Positions 31,801 through 40,402 of a DNA stretch of 44,845 bases are shown here, in pieces (position 1 is the first letter of the stretch; every line of letters starts with the position of its first letter). A program made the position numbers and the translations under genes. Source of the DNA: an uncultured Clostridia bacterium. GTDB taxonomy: Bacteria; Bacillota; Clostridia; TANB77; CAG-508. The notes beneath the pieces are model-generated. The model did no database searches. It had not been told where the DNA came from and was given only the letters and a program-made list of their open reading frames with translations. Location of the stretch: contig CAKPGD010000002.1 in the NCBI GenBank assembly GCA_934154515.1, forward strand, positions 1 through 44,845, in the 5' to 3' direction.

Positions 31801-33787
31801 TTGGCTTTTCTGGATTTACAAATGTACAGAATTCATCTATTACTTCTCCATTTCTTACTTTCATAATTCCAACTTCAGTAATTTTTTCTGTATAGAATGA
31901 AATTCCTGTTGTCTCTAAGTCTAGTACACAATATGTAGTATCATCTAAAGTTTGACCTTTTGGTGAGAATACTATGTTTTCTGCTTTATCTGGTACCAAA
32001 TATGCTTCTACACCATATATGATTTTCATATCTGGATTATCAAATCCAAGCATTTTGTGTGCATCTGGGAATGCTTGTACAACACCATGGTCTGTTATTG
32101 CTATTGATTTCATTCCCCACTTCATTGCTCTTTTTATTAAGTCTGTTACTGGCGTTACAGCATCCATTTGACTCATTTGAGTATGCATATGAAGTTCTAC
32201 TCTTTTTTCTTCTGCATTATCCATTCTTGTTTCTCTTTTAATTCCATCTGAAACTAATATTGTATTTGCTACCATTGTTATCTCGTTATTTAAGAAAGGA
32301 TCTACTGCTGTTTTTCCTGCAACTTTAACTCCTTTGGCTCCCTTTATCTTTCCAATAGTCTTTTTACTACTATCTTTAGGAATAAATGCTTTACAAGTCA
32401 TTGTATTTGTTCCATCATAAACATCAAAACATAACAATACTTGTCCTTTTATTTCTTTATCTTCCATTCCAATTACTTCACCATCAATACATACTTTTCC
32501 TGAATCTACTGTTAGGTCTTGAATTTTTACAAGTGGTTCTTTTATATCTAAACTCATTCCATATATTAATGGAGAATTTTCGTCTTCTGTTGGAAGTTTT
32601 GGGAAGTTTTCTCCGTCCACTGCAATTATTGTATTTGCCATTATAGTTACATCTCCTGCGTAACTATCTAATCCTGCTTTTCCTATTGTTTTTATTCCTG
32701 TTGCTGATTTTATTTTTTCTGCAATTTCGTTTCCTTCTTTTGCATCTTTTGAAAAAGATTTACATGTAATTATTCCTGTTCCATCATATAAATCAAATAT
32801 AATCATTCCTTTACCTGTCTTTGTTTCTCTACAATTACAAGTAACAACTCTTCCTTCTATTGTAATACGTTTGTTATCTGCTGATATTTCGTTTATTTTT
32901 ACTCTATTTTCTTTTGCTTTAGAAGGCTTTCCTAAAATATAGTCTTTTTCTTCGTCATTGTTATCTAATTCTTCTAATTCTCTTAAGTAATCATCGTCTG
33001 GTGGAGGTAGGACTTCTCCAAAATATCCATCATCTAATGGAGCATTTTCTACATTTTTTACTTCTTGTTGTTGTATATTTTTTTCTTCATTTTTAACTGT
33101 ATTAGTATTTCTAATATTATTAGTCTCTGCTATTTTTGCAGCTTCTTCTTGCATTTTCAAGGCATATTCTTGGTATCTCTTTAAATCTTCTTCTGTTACA
33201 TTTTCCGTATATGTTACTTTATATTTAACTCCATAAATATCATTTAAGACTTCAGATAAGGTTTCATCAAATTTTTTAGCCATTAAAAATGACTTTCCCT
33301 TTTTTGTAAGTATTACATTTACATTTTTGTTATCTACTGTAATGCTACTTTTTGAAAGTATTGCTTTTGTCATTGGATGTTTATGTGCTATATATTCAAT
33401 AATATCTTCCCATTCTTTTTGAATTGTTAATTCTGTTTCATCTAAGCTTCCATTTTCACAAGGTTTATTATTTTGAATTTCTTCTATATCTGTAATTTCT
33501 TCTGATTTATCTTCTATCTCATTTTCTAATGTTCCATTTTCTTCTATTGGGCTTTCTTTTTTTAACCTTATTTTTATTTTATCTATTCCGAAACGTACTT
33601 CTAAATATCTTTCGAATCTTTGAATATCTATCATTTTTATTTGTTTATTTACATCTAAATCCATTTCCAATGTATTTGTTTTTTTATATAAATTTATTGT
33701 CTCTATTTTAGCTTCCATTAAATCTTTATTACCACAGCTAAAGTCTCTAAATACATCTTTTATGGCTTTATATTCTTTAACATCCAT
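28876..33787 (-). CDS. polC: DNA polymerase III PolC, with +1 frameshift at codon 1239 (CGG) and two OB domains
   Basis: The replicative polymerase of low-GC Gram-positives. Start ATG at 33787 is nine bases after GAGGGGG. Domains: N-terminal region (about 1-290), two tandem OB folds (about 296-392 and 418-516), PHP (VELHMHTQMS, about 530), an inserted DEDDh exonuclease (VLDLETTG about 622, VAHNAKFD, HRALDDV about 762), a four-Cys zinc motif (CPKCKYS and CPKCGTKM) and the catalytic EPDIDLNFSGEYQ. At 30071-30073 the frame hits CGG AAT and would stop 11 codons later. Skipping one base gives HPGGIIVVP, the PolC consensus, and continues to 28876. The repaired length is 1636 residues (B. subtilis 1437); the second OB fold explains much of the excess. 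Confidence 0.93.
30071..30073 (-). other. Candidate +1 frameshift site: CGG codon in polC
   Basis: Zero-frame context CCA GGC CGG AAT TAT. A +1 shift at CGG gives GGA ATT ATA (Gly-Ile-Ile), completing the conserved HPGGI motif with no residue gained or lost. Compare 13925-13927. Confidence 0.6.
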
Positions 33788-33828
33788 TATTTTTTGCCCC
33801 CTCATGTCTCTCTTAAAAATCTGACTTT

Positions 33829-33857
33829 ATTCTACTATAATAAACAAAAAATAGCAA
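33829..33857 (-). promoter_or_regulatory. Promoter of polC, overlapping the upstream terminator
   Basis: Minus strand: TTGCTA (33852-33857), 17-base spacer, TAGAAT (33829-33834). The -35 lies inside the terminator hairpin at 33847-33876. Confidence 0.5.
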
Positions 33858-33876
33858 TAAAAAAATTGCTATTTTT
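33847..33876. terminator. Terminator after rseP
   Basis: AAAAATAGCAAT (33847-33858) and ATTGCTATTTTT (33865-33876), perfect 12-base stem. It separates pyrH-frr-uppS-cdsA-rseP from polC. Confidence 0.85.
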
Positions 33877-33936
33877 ATAATATTTTTAATATATTAAATT
33901 AAATAATTTTTATGTTTATTTTAGTTATATTTCTAG

Positions 33937-35202
33937 CTATAATATTCTCATCACGTCATTAAAAGTTACAACTACTGCAAATACCATAAGAATTGCAAAG
34001 CCAAGCAATTGTAGATTTATTTCTGTTTCTTGTTTTAACTTTTTGCCTCTAATTGCTTCTAACACTAATAGTGCAAATTTTCCTCCATCTAAAGCTGGGA
34101 AAGGAATTAAATTTGTTATGCCTAAAGATAAACTAATTAAAGCAAGTAAATACACAAATTCTTCTACTGCCTTTGTATTTACAACAGCCTCAGAAATTCC
34201 GACTGGCCCCATCATTTGGTCAAGTCCAACATTTCCTGTAAATAACATTTTTAAATTTTCAAATATTGAACCAAGAAAATCTCTTGTGCTAAATATTGCA
34301 TAATACATATTATTTGCTAAATTATTTTCTGCCGGTTTGAATTTTATTCCTATATAATAATTGTATTTAGTTTCTGGAGTCACTTCTATTTCTAGCGTTT
34401 CATTTCCTCTTTCTATTGTAAATACAAGTTTATCATTTTCTTCAGAATTAACTGCATTTATTATATCTTCTTGTGTTGCAACTTCTATGCCATTTATTTT
34501 TAGTATTTTGTCGTTTGCCTTTAGTCCTTCATTATATGCTGCTGTTCCTTTTTCTACAGTAACTATCTTTATAGCTTTATTCTCATCTTCTGTATTTTTT
34601 AAATAAATACCTGTATATTTGTATGGAATTGCTGTTGGAGTAAGTTGTACTTCTTGCTCTTTTCCATTTCTTTTAATTGTAAGATTTATTTCTTCTCCAT
34701 TACTTTTTTGTAGTATTTTGTCTACATCTGATTTTACATTAACATTTTTATTATTTACTTTTACTATTTCATCTCCTGAAATAATTCCTACATTTTGTGC
34801 AGCATAGTTATCCATCGTGCTATCCACTACAAGTGAAATATTATTTCCTGTACTTGTCATTAATATAAAATATACTATTATTCCAAATATAATATTTACA
34901 GTTGCTCCTGCTACTATTATTGCCATTCTTTTTGGAATACTTGCATTGCTAAAAGAACCCTCTTCATCAGAGCGTTCTTCTTCTCCTTCTAAATTTACAA
35001 ATCCACCAAGTGGAAATAATCGTACTGCATATTTTGTTTCTTTTCCTTGTTTTTTCCATATTGTTGGTCCAAAGCCTATTGCAAATTCATTTACTTTAAT
35101 TTTACAAAGCTTTGCTACTAAAAAGTGACCACCTTCATGTATAAATACTAGAAAACCTAAAACAAATACTATTTTTATTATAGATAGTAAAAATGAAATC
35201 AA
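33937..35202 (-). CDS. rseP: RIP metalloprotease RseP/RasP
   Basis: 421 residues, a site-2 intramembrane zinc protease. HEGGH (22-26) in the first helix and NLIPFPALDGGK (about 367-378) in the last helices give the zinc ligands. Two PDZ-like repeats lie between them (about 115-195 and 200-280), where single-PDZ forms are common in Gram-positives. It cleaves anti-sigma factors and signal-peptide remnants in the membrane. The start codon is TTG, fixed by AGGAGG six bases upstream and the short gap after cdsA. The dxr gene that often lies between cdsA and rseP is absent. Confidence 0.94.
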   Translation of the reverse strand: MISFLLSIIKIVFVLGFLVFIHEGGHFLVAKLCKIKVNEFAIGFGPTIWKKQGKETKYAVRLFPLGGFVNLEGEEERSDEEGSFSNASIPKRMAIIVAGATVNIIFGIIVYFILMTSTGNNISLVVDSTMDNYAAQNVGIISGDEIVKVNNKNVNVKSDVDKILQKSNGEEINLTIKRNGKEQEVQLTPTAIPYKYTGIYLKNTEDENKAIKIVTVEKGTAAYNEGLKANDKILKINGIEVATQEDIINAVNSEENDKLVFTIERGNETLEIEVTPETKYNYYIGIKFKPAENNLANNMYYAIFSTRDFLGSIFENLKMLFTGNVGLDQMMGPVGISEAVVNTKAVEEFVYLLALISLSLGITNLIPFPALDGGKFALLVLEAIRGKKLKQETEINLQLLGFAILMVFAVVVTFNDVMRIL

Positions 35203-35214
35203 TTTTTCCTCCTA

Positions 35215-36021
35215 TTACATTAATATTCTAAATAATGCATATGCAAATGGTGCTAAAAATATTAAACTGTCTATTCTATCTAACATTCCACCATGTCCTG
35301 GTATTAAATTACTAAAGTCTTTTATATCTACATATCTTTTTATGCTTGATGCTGTAAAGTCTCCTATTTGACCTATTAGGCTTAAAACAAGACCTATTAA
35401 TGATACTGCTATGTATGAATATTGCATTCCAAAAAATCTATTTGCTATATATGTAAATCCTATCATTAATAGTATTGCTCCTACTGTTCCTCCTATACAA
35501 CCTTCTATAGATTTTTTTGGACTCACTTTACTAAATTTGTGCTTTCCTATTGTTCTTCCAACAAAATAAGCAAATATGTCTGTTCCCCATGCTGCAATTA
35601 TTGCATACCATATTAATATGTTTCCGTTTTTCATACCATTTATAAATGCTACAAACATTATATCAAATACAACATATGCTATTCCTATAAAAGTATATGC
35701 TATATCTTTAAAATTAGTCTCCATTTGTGTTACAATTACTTGTGCAAATAATATAAGCAATAGTGTTGGCACTGAAAGTGTTACTACCAATTGCAAGTAT
35801 TCTGCTGGTATTATATGTATTACTGCTATACTTAAGCAACTTAAATATCCTAGCCATTTTACTGGTTTTGCTTTTTTTGACACTGCATTAAAATATTCGT
35901 GCATTGCTAATATTGCAATTGCTGAAAGTGCTATATCTACTACATATTTATTTCTTATTAAAAGTATTATTAGTACTATTGGAAATCCTAATAATGCTGA
36001 TGTTATTCTTTTCCAATCCAT
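35215..36021 (-). CDS. cdsA: Phosphatidate cytidylyltransferase
   Basis: 268 residues with about eight membrane helices. It makes CDP-diacylglycerol, the precursor of phospholipids. The C-terminal signature is present: a SPKKSIEGCIGG segment (about 166-177) and GDFTASSIKRYVDIKDFSNLIPGHGGMLDRIDS (about 222-254) with the metal-binding Asp residues. GAGGATAAA precedes the ATG. It lies between uppS and rseP in the usual lipid/envelope cluster. Confidence 0.95.
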   Translation of the reverse strand: MDWKRITSALLGFPIVLIILLIRNKYVVDIALSAIAILAMHEYFNAVSKKAKPVKWLGYLSCLSIAVIHIIPAEYLQLVVTLSVPTLLLILFAQVIVTQMETNFKDIAYTFIGIAYVVFDIMFVAFINGMKNGNILIWYAIIAAWGTDIFAYFVGRTIGKHKFSKVSPKKSIEGCIGGTVGAILLMIGFTYIANRFFGMQYSYIAVSLIGLVLSLIGQIGDFTASSIKRYVDIKDFSNLIPGHGGMLDRIDSLIFLAPFAYALFRILM

Positions 36022-36050
36022 TTTATCCTCTTTCTACATAACTTATATTG

Positions 36051-36758
36051 TTATTGTGCTCCAAATTTACGATTTCTCTTTTGAAAAACTTCTATTGCAT
36101 TGTCTAAATCTTCTTCATTAAAGTCTGGCCAATTTTTATCTAAAAATATGAATTCAGAATAAACAATTTGCCATGGTAGAAAATTGCTTGTTCTTAATTC
36201 TCCACTTGTTCTTATTACTAAGTCTGGATCCGGTTGACCTTCTGTATATAATGAATTTGATATTGTTTCTTCTGTTATTTCTTTAACGTCTAACTCGCCA
36301 TTTTTTACTTTTTCAGATATTTTTCTTACTGCTTTTACAATTTCATCTCTTCCGCCATAGTTAAGTGCTATATTAAATGTAACCCCAGTATTATTTTTAG
36401 TTCTTTCCATGCATTTGTTTATGCTCTTTTGCATACCTTCTGACAGTGCTGAAATATCTCCTAAAACTTTAACTTTAATGTTTTCTGTGTCTGCACGTTT
36501 ACTATAATCATCTAAATAGTTTTGAAGAAGAATCATTAAAGCTCCTACTTCATCTGCTGTTCTTTTCCAATTTTCTGTTGAAAATGCATATACTGTTATA
36601 TATTCAAGTCCTATTTTATTTGCATAACGAACTATCTTTTCTAGAGTTTTTGCACCTTCTTTATGTCCTTGTTTTATATCTAATCCTTTTTCTCTTGCCC
36701 ATCTTCTGTTTCCATCCATAATTATAGCAATATGTCTTGGCATATTTTCTTTTTCCAT
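36051..36758 (-). CDS. uppS: Undecaprenyl diphosphate synthase (cis-prenyltransferase)
   Basis: 235 residues. It builds the C55 lipid carrier for wall and glycan synthesis. Motifs are HIAIIMDGNRRWAREKG (about 8-24, catalytic Asp15), YAFSTENWKR (about 60-69), NYGGRDEI (about 140-147) and the Arg-rich DLVIRTSGELRTSNFLPWQ (about 180-198). The length is normal. It follows frr by 18 bases with a GTAGGTG ribosome site. Confidence 0.96.
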   Translation of the reverse strand: MEKENMPRHIAIIMDGNRRWAREKGLDIKQGHKEGAKTLEKIVRYANKIGLEYITVYAFSTENWKRTADEVGALMILLQNYLDDYSKRADTENIKVKVLGDISALSEGMQKSINKCMERTKNNTGVTFNIALNYGGRDEIVKAVRKISEKVKNGELDVKEITEETISNSLYTEGQPDPDLVIRTSGELRTSNFLPWQIVYSEFIFLDKNWPDFNEEDLDNAIEVFQKRNRKFGAQ

Positions 36759-36776
36759 TAGAATTCACCTACTTTG

Positions 36777-37325
36777 TTATATTGTCATTATTTCTTTTTC
36801 TTTCTCATCTGTTACTTTATCTATTTCTTCTACATATTTGTCTGTTAATTTTTGAATTTGATCTTCAGCTTGTTTTAAATCGTCTTCTGTAATTACTGAA
36901 TCTTTTTGCATTTTCTTGAATTCATCTATTCCGTCTCTTCTTACACATCTTACTGCAACTTTAGCTTCTTCTCCCATTTTTTTAATTTCTTTAACTAATT
37001 CTTTTCTTCTTTCTTCGTTTAATTCTGGAAAGTTTAATCTTATAACTTTACCATCATTATTTGGAGTAATTCCTATGTCTGATGCAAGAATTGCTCTTTC
37101 TATTTCTTTTAATACGCTCATATCCCATGGTTGAATAACAATTAATCTTGCTTCTGGAACTGATACTCCAGCTACTTGATTTATTGGTGTAGCTGTTCCA
37201 TAATAATCTACAGTTACCTTATTTAATATCGCTGGGTTTGCTCTACCTGCTCTTATTTCTGATAAATTTTCCTTATAAACACTTATTGTTTTTTTCATTC
37301 TTTCTTCAATATTTGTAAAATCCAT
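36777..37325 (-). CDS. frr: Ribosome recycling factor
   Basis: 182 residues, close to the usual 185. It splits post-termination ribosomes with EF-G. Features are the coiled domain I start (ERMKKTISVYKENLSEIRAGRANP), VDYYGTATPINQVAGVSVPEARL (about 35-57), and the C-terminal helix ending KEKEIMTI. GGAGAAATT precedes the ATG. It is preceded by a 128-base gap after pyrH in which I see no clear element. Confidence 0.96.
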   Translation of the reverse strand: MDFTNIEERMKKTISVYKENLSEIRAGRANPAILNKVTVDYYGTATPINQVAGVSVPEARLIVIQPWDMSVLKEIERAILASDIGITPNNDGKVIRLNFPELNEERRKELVKEIKKMGEEAKVAVRCVRRDGIDEFKKMQKDSVITEDDLKQAEDQIQKLTDKYVEEIDKVTDEKEKEIMTI

Positions 37326-37453
37326 TTTAATTTCTCCTTTTCATTTTTAATTTATTACTTATATTTATTGTTAAATATTTATTTCTTCCAGTATTTTTTA
37401 CTGTTCTATTGTTCTTATTTTTGGCTGTTTTATTTTCACTTATATAATTATTA

Positions 37454-38167
37454 CTATTTAACTATTGTGCCAATTTTTTCGCCTTTAATAATTTTTACCA
37501 TATTTTCTGGTTCATCTATTCCAAATACTATTAGTGGTATTTGATTGTCTTTGCAAAGTGATGTTGCTGTTGAATCCATAACTTTTAAATCTTTGTTTAA
37601 TATATCTAAGTATGTTATTTCATCGTATTTTGTTGCTGTAGCATCTAATTTTGGATCTGCATTATATACTCCATCTATTGTCTTTGCGAGTAATATAACT
37701 TCTGCTTCAATTTCTGCTGACCTTAAAGCTGCTGCCGTGTCTGTTGTAAAAAATGGGTTTCCTGTTCCTCCTGCAAATATAACAACTCTTTCTTTGTCTA
37801 AATGTCTTATTGCTCTTCTTCTTATATATGGCTCTGCTATTTGTCTCATTTCTATTGCTGTTTGAAGTCTTGTATTTATTCCTCTTGCCTCTAATGAATC
37901 TTGAAGTGCAAGACCATTCATTATTGTTGCAAGCATTCCCATATAATCTGATGTTGTTCTTTCCATTTGAAGACCATATCTTCCTCTCCAAAAGTTTCCT
38001 CCACCAACAACTACTGCAACTTCTACTCCCAAATCTACCATATTTTTAATTTGGTCACATATTTTTCCTAAGACAACTGCATCTACACCTTTTCCTTCTT
38101 CTCCTCCTATTGCTTCTCCACTTAGTTTTAAAAGTACACGTTTATACTTTGTTTCAGGCATATACAC
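37454..38167 (-). CDS. pyrH: Uridylate kinase
   Basis: About 237 residues. It phosphorylates UMP in pyrimidine synthesis. Motifs are RVLLKLSGEAIGGEEGKG (N-terminus), VVVGGGNFWRG (about 53-63), and VIFAGGTGNPFFTTDTAAALRS (about 128-149). The start is uncertain: GGAG is seven bases from a GTG at 38167 and 13 from an ATG at 38161 that begins MPETKYK; both give nearly the same protein. It is the first gene of pyrH-frr-uppS-cdsA-rseP. rpsB and tsf, which normally precede it, are not here. Confidence 0.93.
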   Translation of the reverse strand: MYMPETKYKRVLLKLSGEAIGGEEGKGVDAVVLGKICDQIKNMVDLGVEVAVVVGGGNFWRGRYGLQMERTTSDYMGMLATIMNGLALQDSLEARGINTRLQTAIEMRQIAEPYIRRRAIRHLDKERVVIFAGGTGNPFFTTDTAAALRSAEIEAEVILLAKTIDGVYNADPKLDATATKYDEITYLDILNKDLKVMDSTATSLCKDNQIPLIVFGIDEPENMVKIIKGEKIGTIVK

Positions 38168-38358
38168 ATACACTCTCCTTTATTTTTAATTTACGCTCTT
38201 ATTCTATCATAAGTTAATATAAAAAATAAACACTTTTTATAATATTTATTAATTTTTTATTAATATATATGTTTTTCTATTCCATTTTTATACAACATAA
38301 ATCTTTTTCTATTAGATAATACTAATATTATAATTATTTATGTGGAAATGGAGGAAAC

Positions 38359-39183
38359 ATGAATCAGATTTTATACAAAAAAATTTATAAAGATATTACT
38401 AATTTTGATACTGAATTTTCTAGTGATTATATTAATTTTAACGATAACATTTATGATATTAGTTATATTAAGAATGTTTCTAATAGTAATTATAACACAA
38501 AAACTTATAATAACAATCATTATAAAAAAACTTATGACATCAATTACAATAAAAAATCTTACAGTAAAATCTTCTCTGATAATTTTAAAAAAAGAAATTT
38601 AATTATATTGTCTCTAGCCATCTGTGTTATTATTGTTTCCATTTCTATATATTTTTTTATAAAATACAAGAAATTTCAGAAGGAAAATTTTTCTAAAAAT
38701 TTAATTTCAAATTTTAATATTACAACATTATATTCTAATATTTCAGACGATTATAATGCCTCTAAATTAATATCTTCTGAAGTTGAAAATTCTGAGCCTT
38801 TTGTTATAGGCTTAATACAAATAGATAGTATTAAACTTACTTACCCTATACTTTCTACTACTTCTGATGAATTGCTTTTAATTTCTCCTTGTAGATTTTA
38901 TGGACCCATGCCTAATGAAGTTGGAAATCTTTGTATAGCTGGTCATAATAATATTAATGATACTCAATTTGGAAAACTTCATAGTTTGCATATTGGAGAT
39001 ATTATAAAAATTTTTGACTTGAATGGTAATTGCATAGAATACCAAATTTATGATAAGAAGGAAATTTCATCAGATGACCTATCTTGTACAGACCAAAATA
39101 CTTATGGATATAAAGAAATTACTTTGATTACTTGTAATAATATAAAAGGCAATAGAGTTTGTATTAGAGCTAGAGAAATCTAA
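38359..39183 (+). CDS. Sortase with long Tyr/Asn-rich cytoplasmic N-terminus
   Basis: 274 residues. Residues 1-78 are hydrophilic, with repeated YNTKTYNNNHY, KKTYDINYNKKSYSK units. One membrane helix follows (about 79-101), then a sortase beta-barrel (about 145-274) with the catalytic His196 in IAGHNN, Cys259 in TLITCN and Arg266. It cleaves sorting signals and joins surface proteins to peptidoglycan. The likely substrate is the convergent LPQTG protein directly downstream. Class D-like or related by motif; not certain. GGAGG precedes the ATG. The gap 38168-38358 holds a possible TATAAT at 38329-38334 with a poor -35. Confidence 0.85.
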   Translation: MNQILYKKIYKDITNFDTEFSSDYINFNDNIYDISYIKNVSNSNYNTKTYNNNHYKKTYDINYNKKSYSKIFSDNFKKRNLIILSLAICVIIVSISIYFFIKYKKFQKENFSKNLISNFNITTLYSNISDDYNASKLISSEVENSEPFVIGLIQIDSIKLTYPILSTTSDELLLISPCRFYGPMPNEVGNLCIAGHNNINDTQFGKLHSLHIGDIIKIFDLNGNCIEYQIYDKKEISSDDLSCTDQNTYGYKEITLITCNNIKGNRVCIRAREI

Positions 39184-39215
39184 GATTTTTTTGCCACTAT
39201 TTAACAAATTTTGTT

Positions 39216-39250
39216 AAAAAAACAAACCTCACAATTGAGATTTGTTTTTT
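39216..39250. terminator. Bidirectional terminator between sortase and LPQTG genes
   Basis: AAAAAACAAACCTC pairs with GAGATTTGTTTTTT, one internal mismatch, loop ACAATT. A and T tracts on both sides. Confidence 0.85.
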
Positions 39251-39265
39251 ACTATATTTTTTATA

Positions 39266-39616
39266 CTATATATTGTAATTTCTAACTTTTCTGTATGCAT
39301 ATATAGCTACTACTGCTGCAACTGCTATAAATAAGAAAATTACATAGTCACTTGCATCTCCTGTTTGAGGAAGATTTGTGTTTTGGTAATTGCTTACTTG
39401 GTTAGTTGTTGTAGAAGGAACTACATTTGCAACTTTATTAGTTGTTGTTGTATTTGTTGTTGTGTTAGTTGTTGTTGTTCCATTAGATGTTGTATTTGTT
39501 GTTATTATTTGTAATGGATTTTTAACTTCTGTTGCTTTTACGCTTGTTACAACTGCTAATAACATTACTACTAAAGTTACTGCTACTACTAATTTTTTTA
39601 CACTTGATTTTCTCAT
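39266..39616 (-). CDS. Small Thr/Asn-rich LPQTG cell-wall-anchored protein
   Basis: 116 residues. It has a signal peptide (1-28, cleavage probably after VKA), a short segment, then a Thr/Asn run (about 39-60). A Val/Thr/Ser linker follows, then the sorting signal LPQTGD (82-87), a hydrophobic helix (about 91-107) and the positive tail YRKVRNYN. Mature, anchored protein would be only about 55 residues with no folded domain, so it resembles a spacer or stalk, perhaps glycosylated on Thr. GGAGAAATT precedes the ATG. It is convergent with the sortase. Confidence 0.85.
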   Translation of the reverse strand: MRKSSVKKLVVAVTLVVMLLAVVTSVKATEVKNPLQIITTNTTSNGTTTTNTTTNTTTTNKVANVVPSTTTNQVSNYQNTNLPQTGDASDYVIFLFIAVAAVVAIYAYRKVRNYNI

Positions 39617-39701
39617 AATAATTTCTCCTTTTTCTTCTGATATTTTTTATGTTTATATTAGTATTAATTTTTATTGCCTTAATTATTCATAACCTAAAAA
39701 T

Positions 39702-39730
39702 ATTTTAACGCTTATTTTTTCGTAAGTCAA
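39702..39730 (-). promoter_or_regulatory. Promoter of the LPQTG gene
   Basis: Minus strand: TTGACT (39725-39730), 17-base spacer, TAAAAT (39702-39707). No clear terminator separates it from rplS upstream, so some read-through is possible. Confidence 0.65.
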
Positions 39731-39796
39731 TATTTTTTATATTACATTTATATTACAAATATATCTATTAGAAATTAAAAATATCAAAAAAATTTA

Positions 39797-40315
39797 TTAT
39801 TCTTCTGTTTTTTCTTCAGCTGTTTCAACTTTTTCTTCTGATACAGTATCTACAACTTCTTCTACTACTGGAGCTTCTGTTTCAATTGCAGGAGCTTCTT
39901 CTGGAGCAGCTTCAACTGGTACTTCTTCAACTAAATCTTCTTTTACTACGATTTCTTTGTTTTCAATTCTTGCTCCTAAATTTTCCTTAGTCTTAGCAGA
40001 TTTTCCAACTCTGTCTCTTAAGTAATATAATTTAGCTCTTCTAGCTTTACCAACTCTTACTACTTCTATTTTTTCTACCATTGGTGAATGGATTAAGAAT
40101 GTTTTTTCAACACCAACACCGTAAGCTACTCTTCTTACTGTAAATGTTGCATTAACTCCTCCACCTTGTTTTTTAATTATAATTCCTTCAAATACTTGAA
40201 TTCTTTCTCTGTTTCCTTCTTTAATTTTTTGATGAACTCTTACTGTATCACCAACATGAAGGTCTGGAATTTTGTTCTTTAGTTGTTCATGTTCTATTGA
40301 TTTTATTATATCCAT
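39797..40315 (-). CDS. rplS: 50S ribosomal protein L19 with acidic C-terminal extension
   Basis: 172 residues. Residues 1-115 are a full bL19 (VGDTVRVHQKIKEGNRERIQ, then KARRAKLYYLRDRVGKSAK). L19 usually ends about there. Here about 57 more residues follow, made almost only of Glu, Val, Ala, Pro and Thr, with repeated EEAP/EVPVEAAPEE-like units and net strongly negative charge. The frame is open with the same codon style, so this is not a frameshift product. GAAAGGAG precedes the ATG. It is the last gene of the ylxM-ffh-rpsP-khpA-rimM-trmD-rplS run. Confidence 0.95.
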   Translation of the reverse strand: MDIIKSIEHEQLKNKIPDLHVGDTVRVHQKIKEGNRERIQVFEGIIIKKQGGGVNATFTVRRVAYGVGVEKTFLIHSPMVEKIEVVRVGKARRAKLYYLRDRVGKSAKTKENLGARIENKEIVVKEDLVEEVPVEAAPEEAPAIETEAPVVEEVVDTVSEEKVETAEEKTEE

Positions 40316-40341
40316 GACTGATATTCTCCTTTCTTAATTAT

Positions 40342-40402
40342 AAGTGTCGCATCATTCTATTTTATTTGATGGCGCTTACTACTATATTTTATATTGGCAC
40401 TT
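40342..40402 (-). ncRNA. L19 leader-like structured RNA
   Basis: Minus strand between trmD and rplS: AAGTG at the trmD stop pairs with CACTT (40342-40346). Within, GCGCCATCA pairs with TGATGCG around a 12-base loop, with one bulge. Position and shape fit the L19 leader of low-GC Gram-positives, a proposed autoregulatory site for L19. Covariance was not tested. Confidence 0.5.

Noticed and set aside
34195..34205. A third CGGAATT site, in rseP
   Set aside because: Here it is read as GTC GGA ATT in an intact frame, so it is not a frameshift. It shows that CGGAATT itself is tolerated when CGG is not the in-frame codon.
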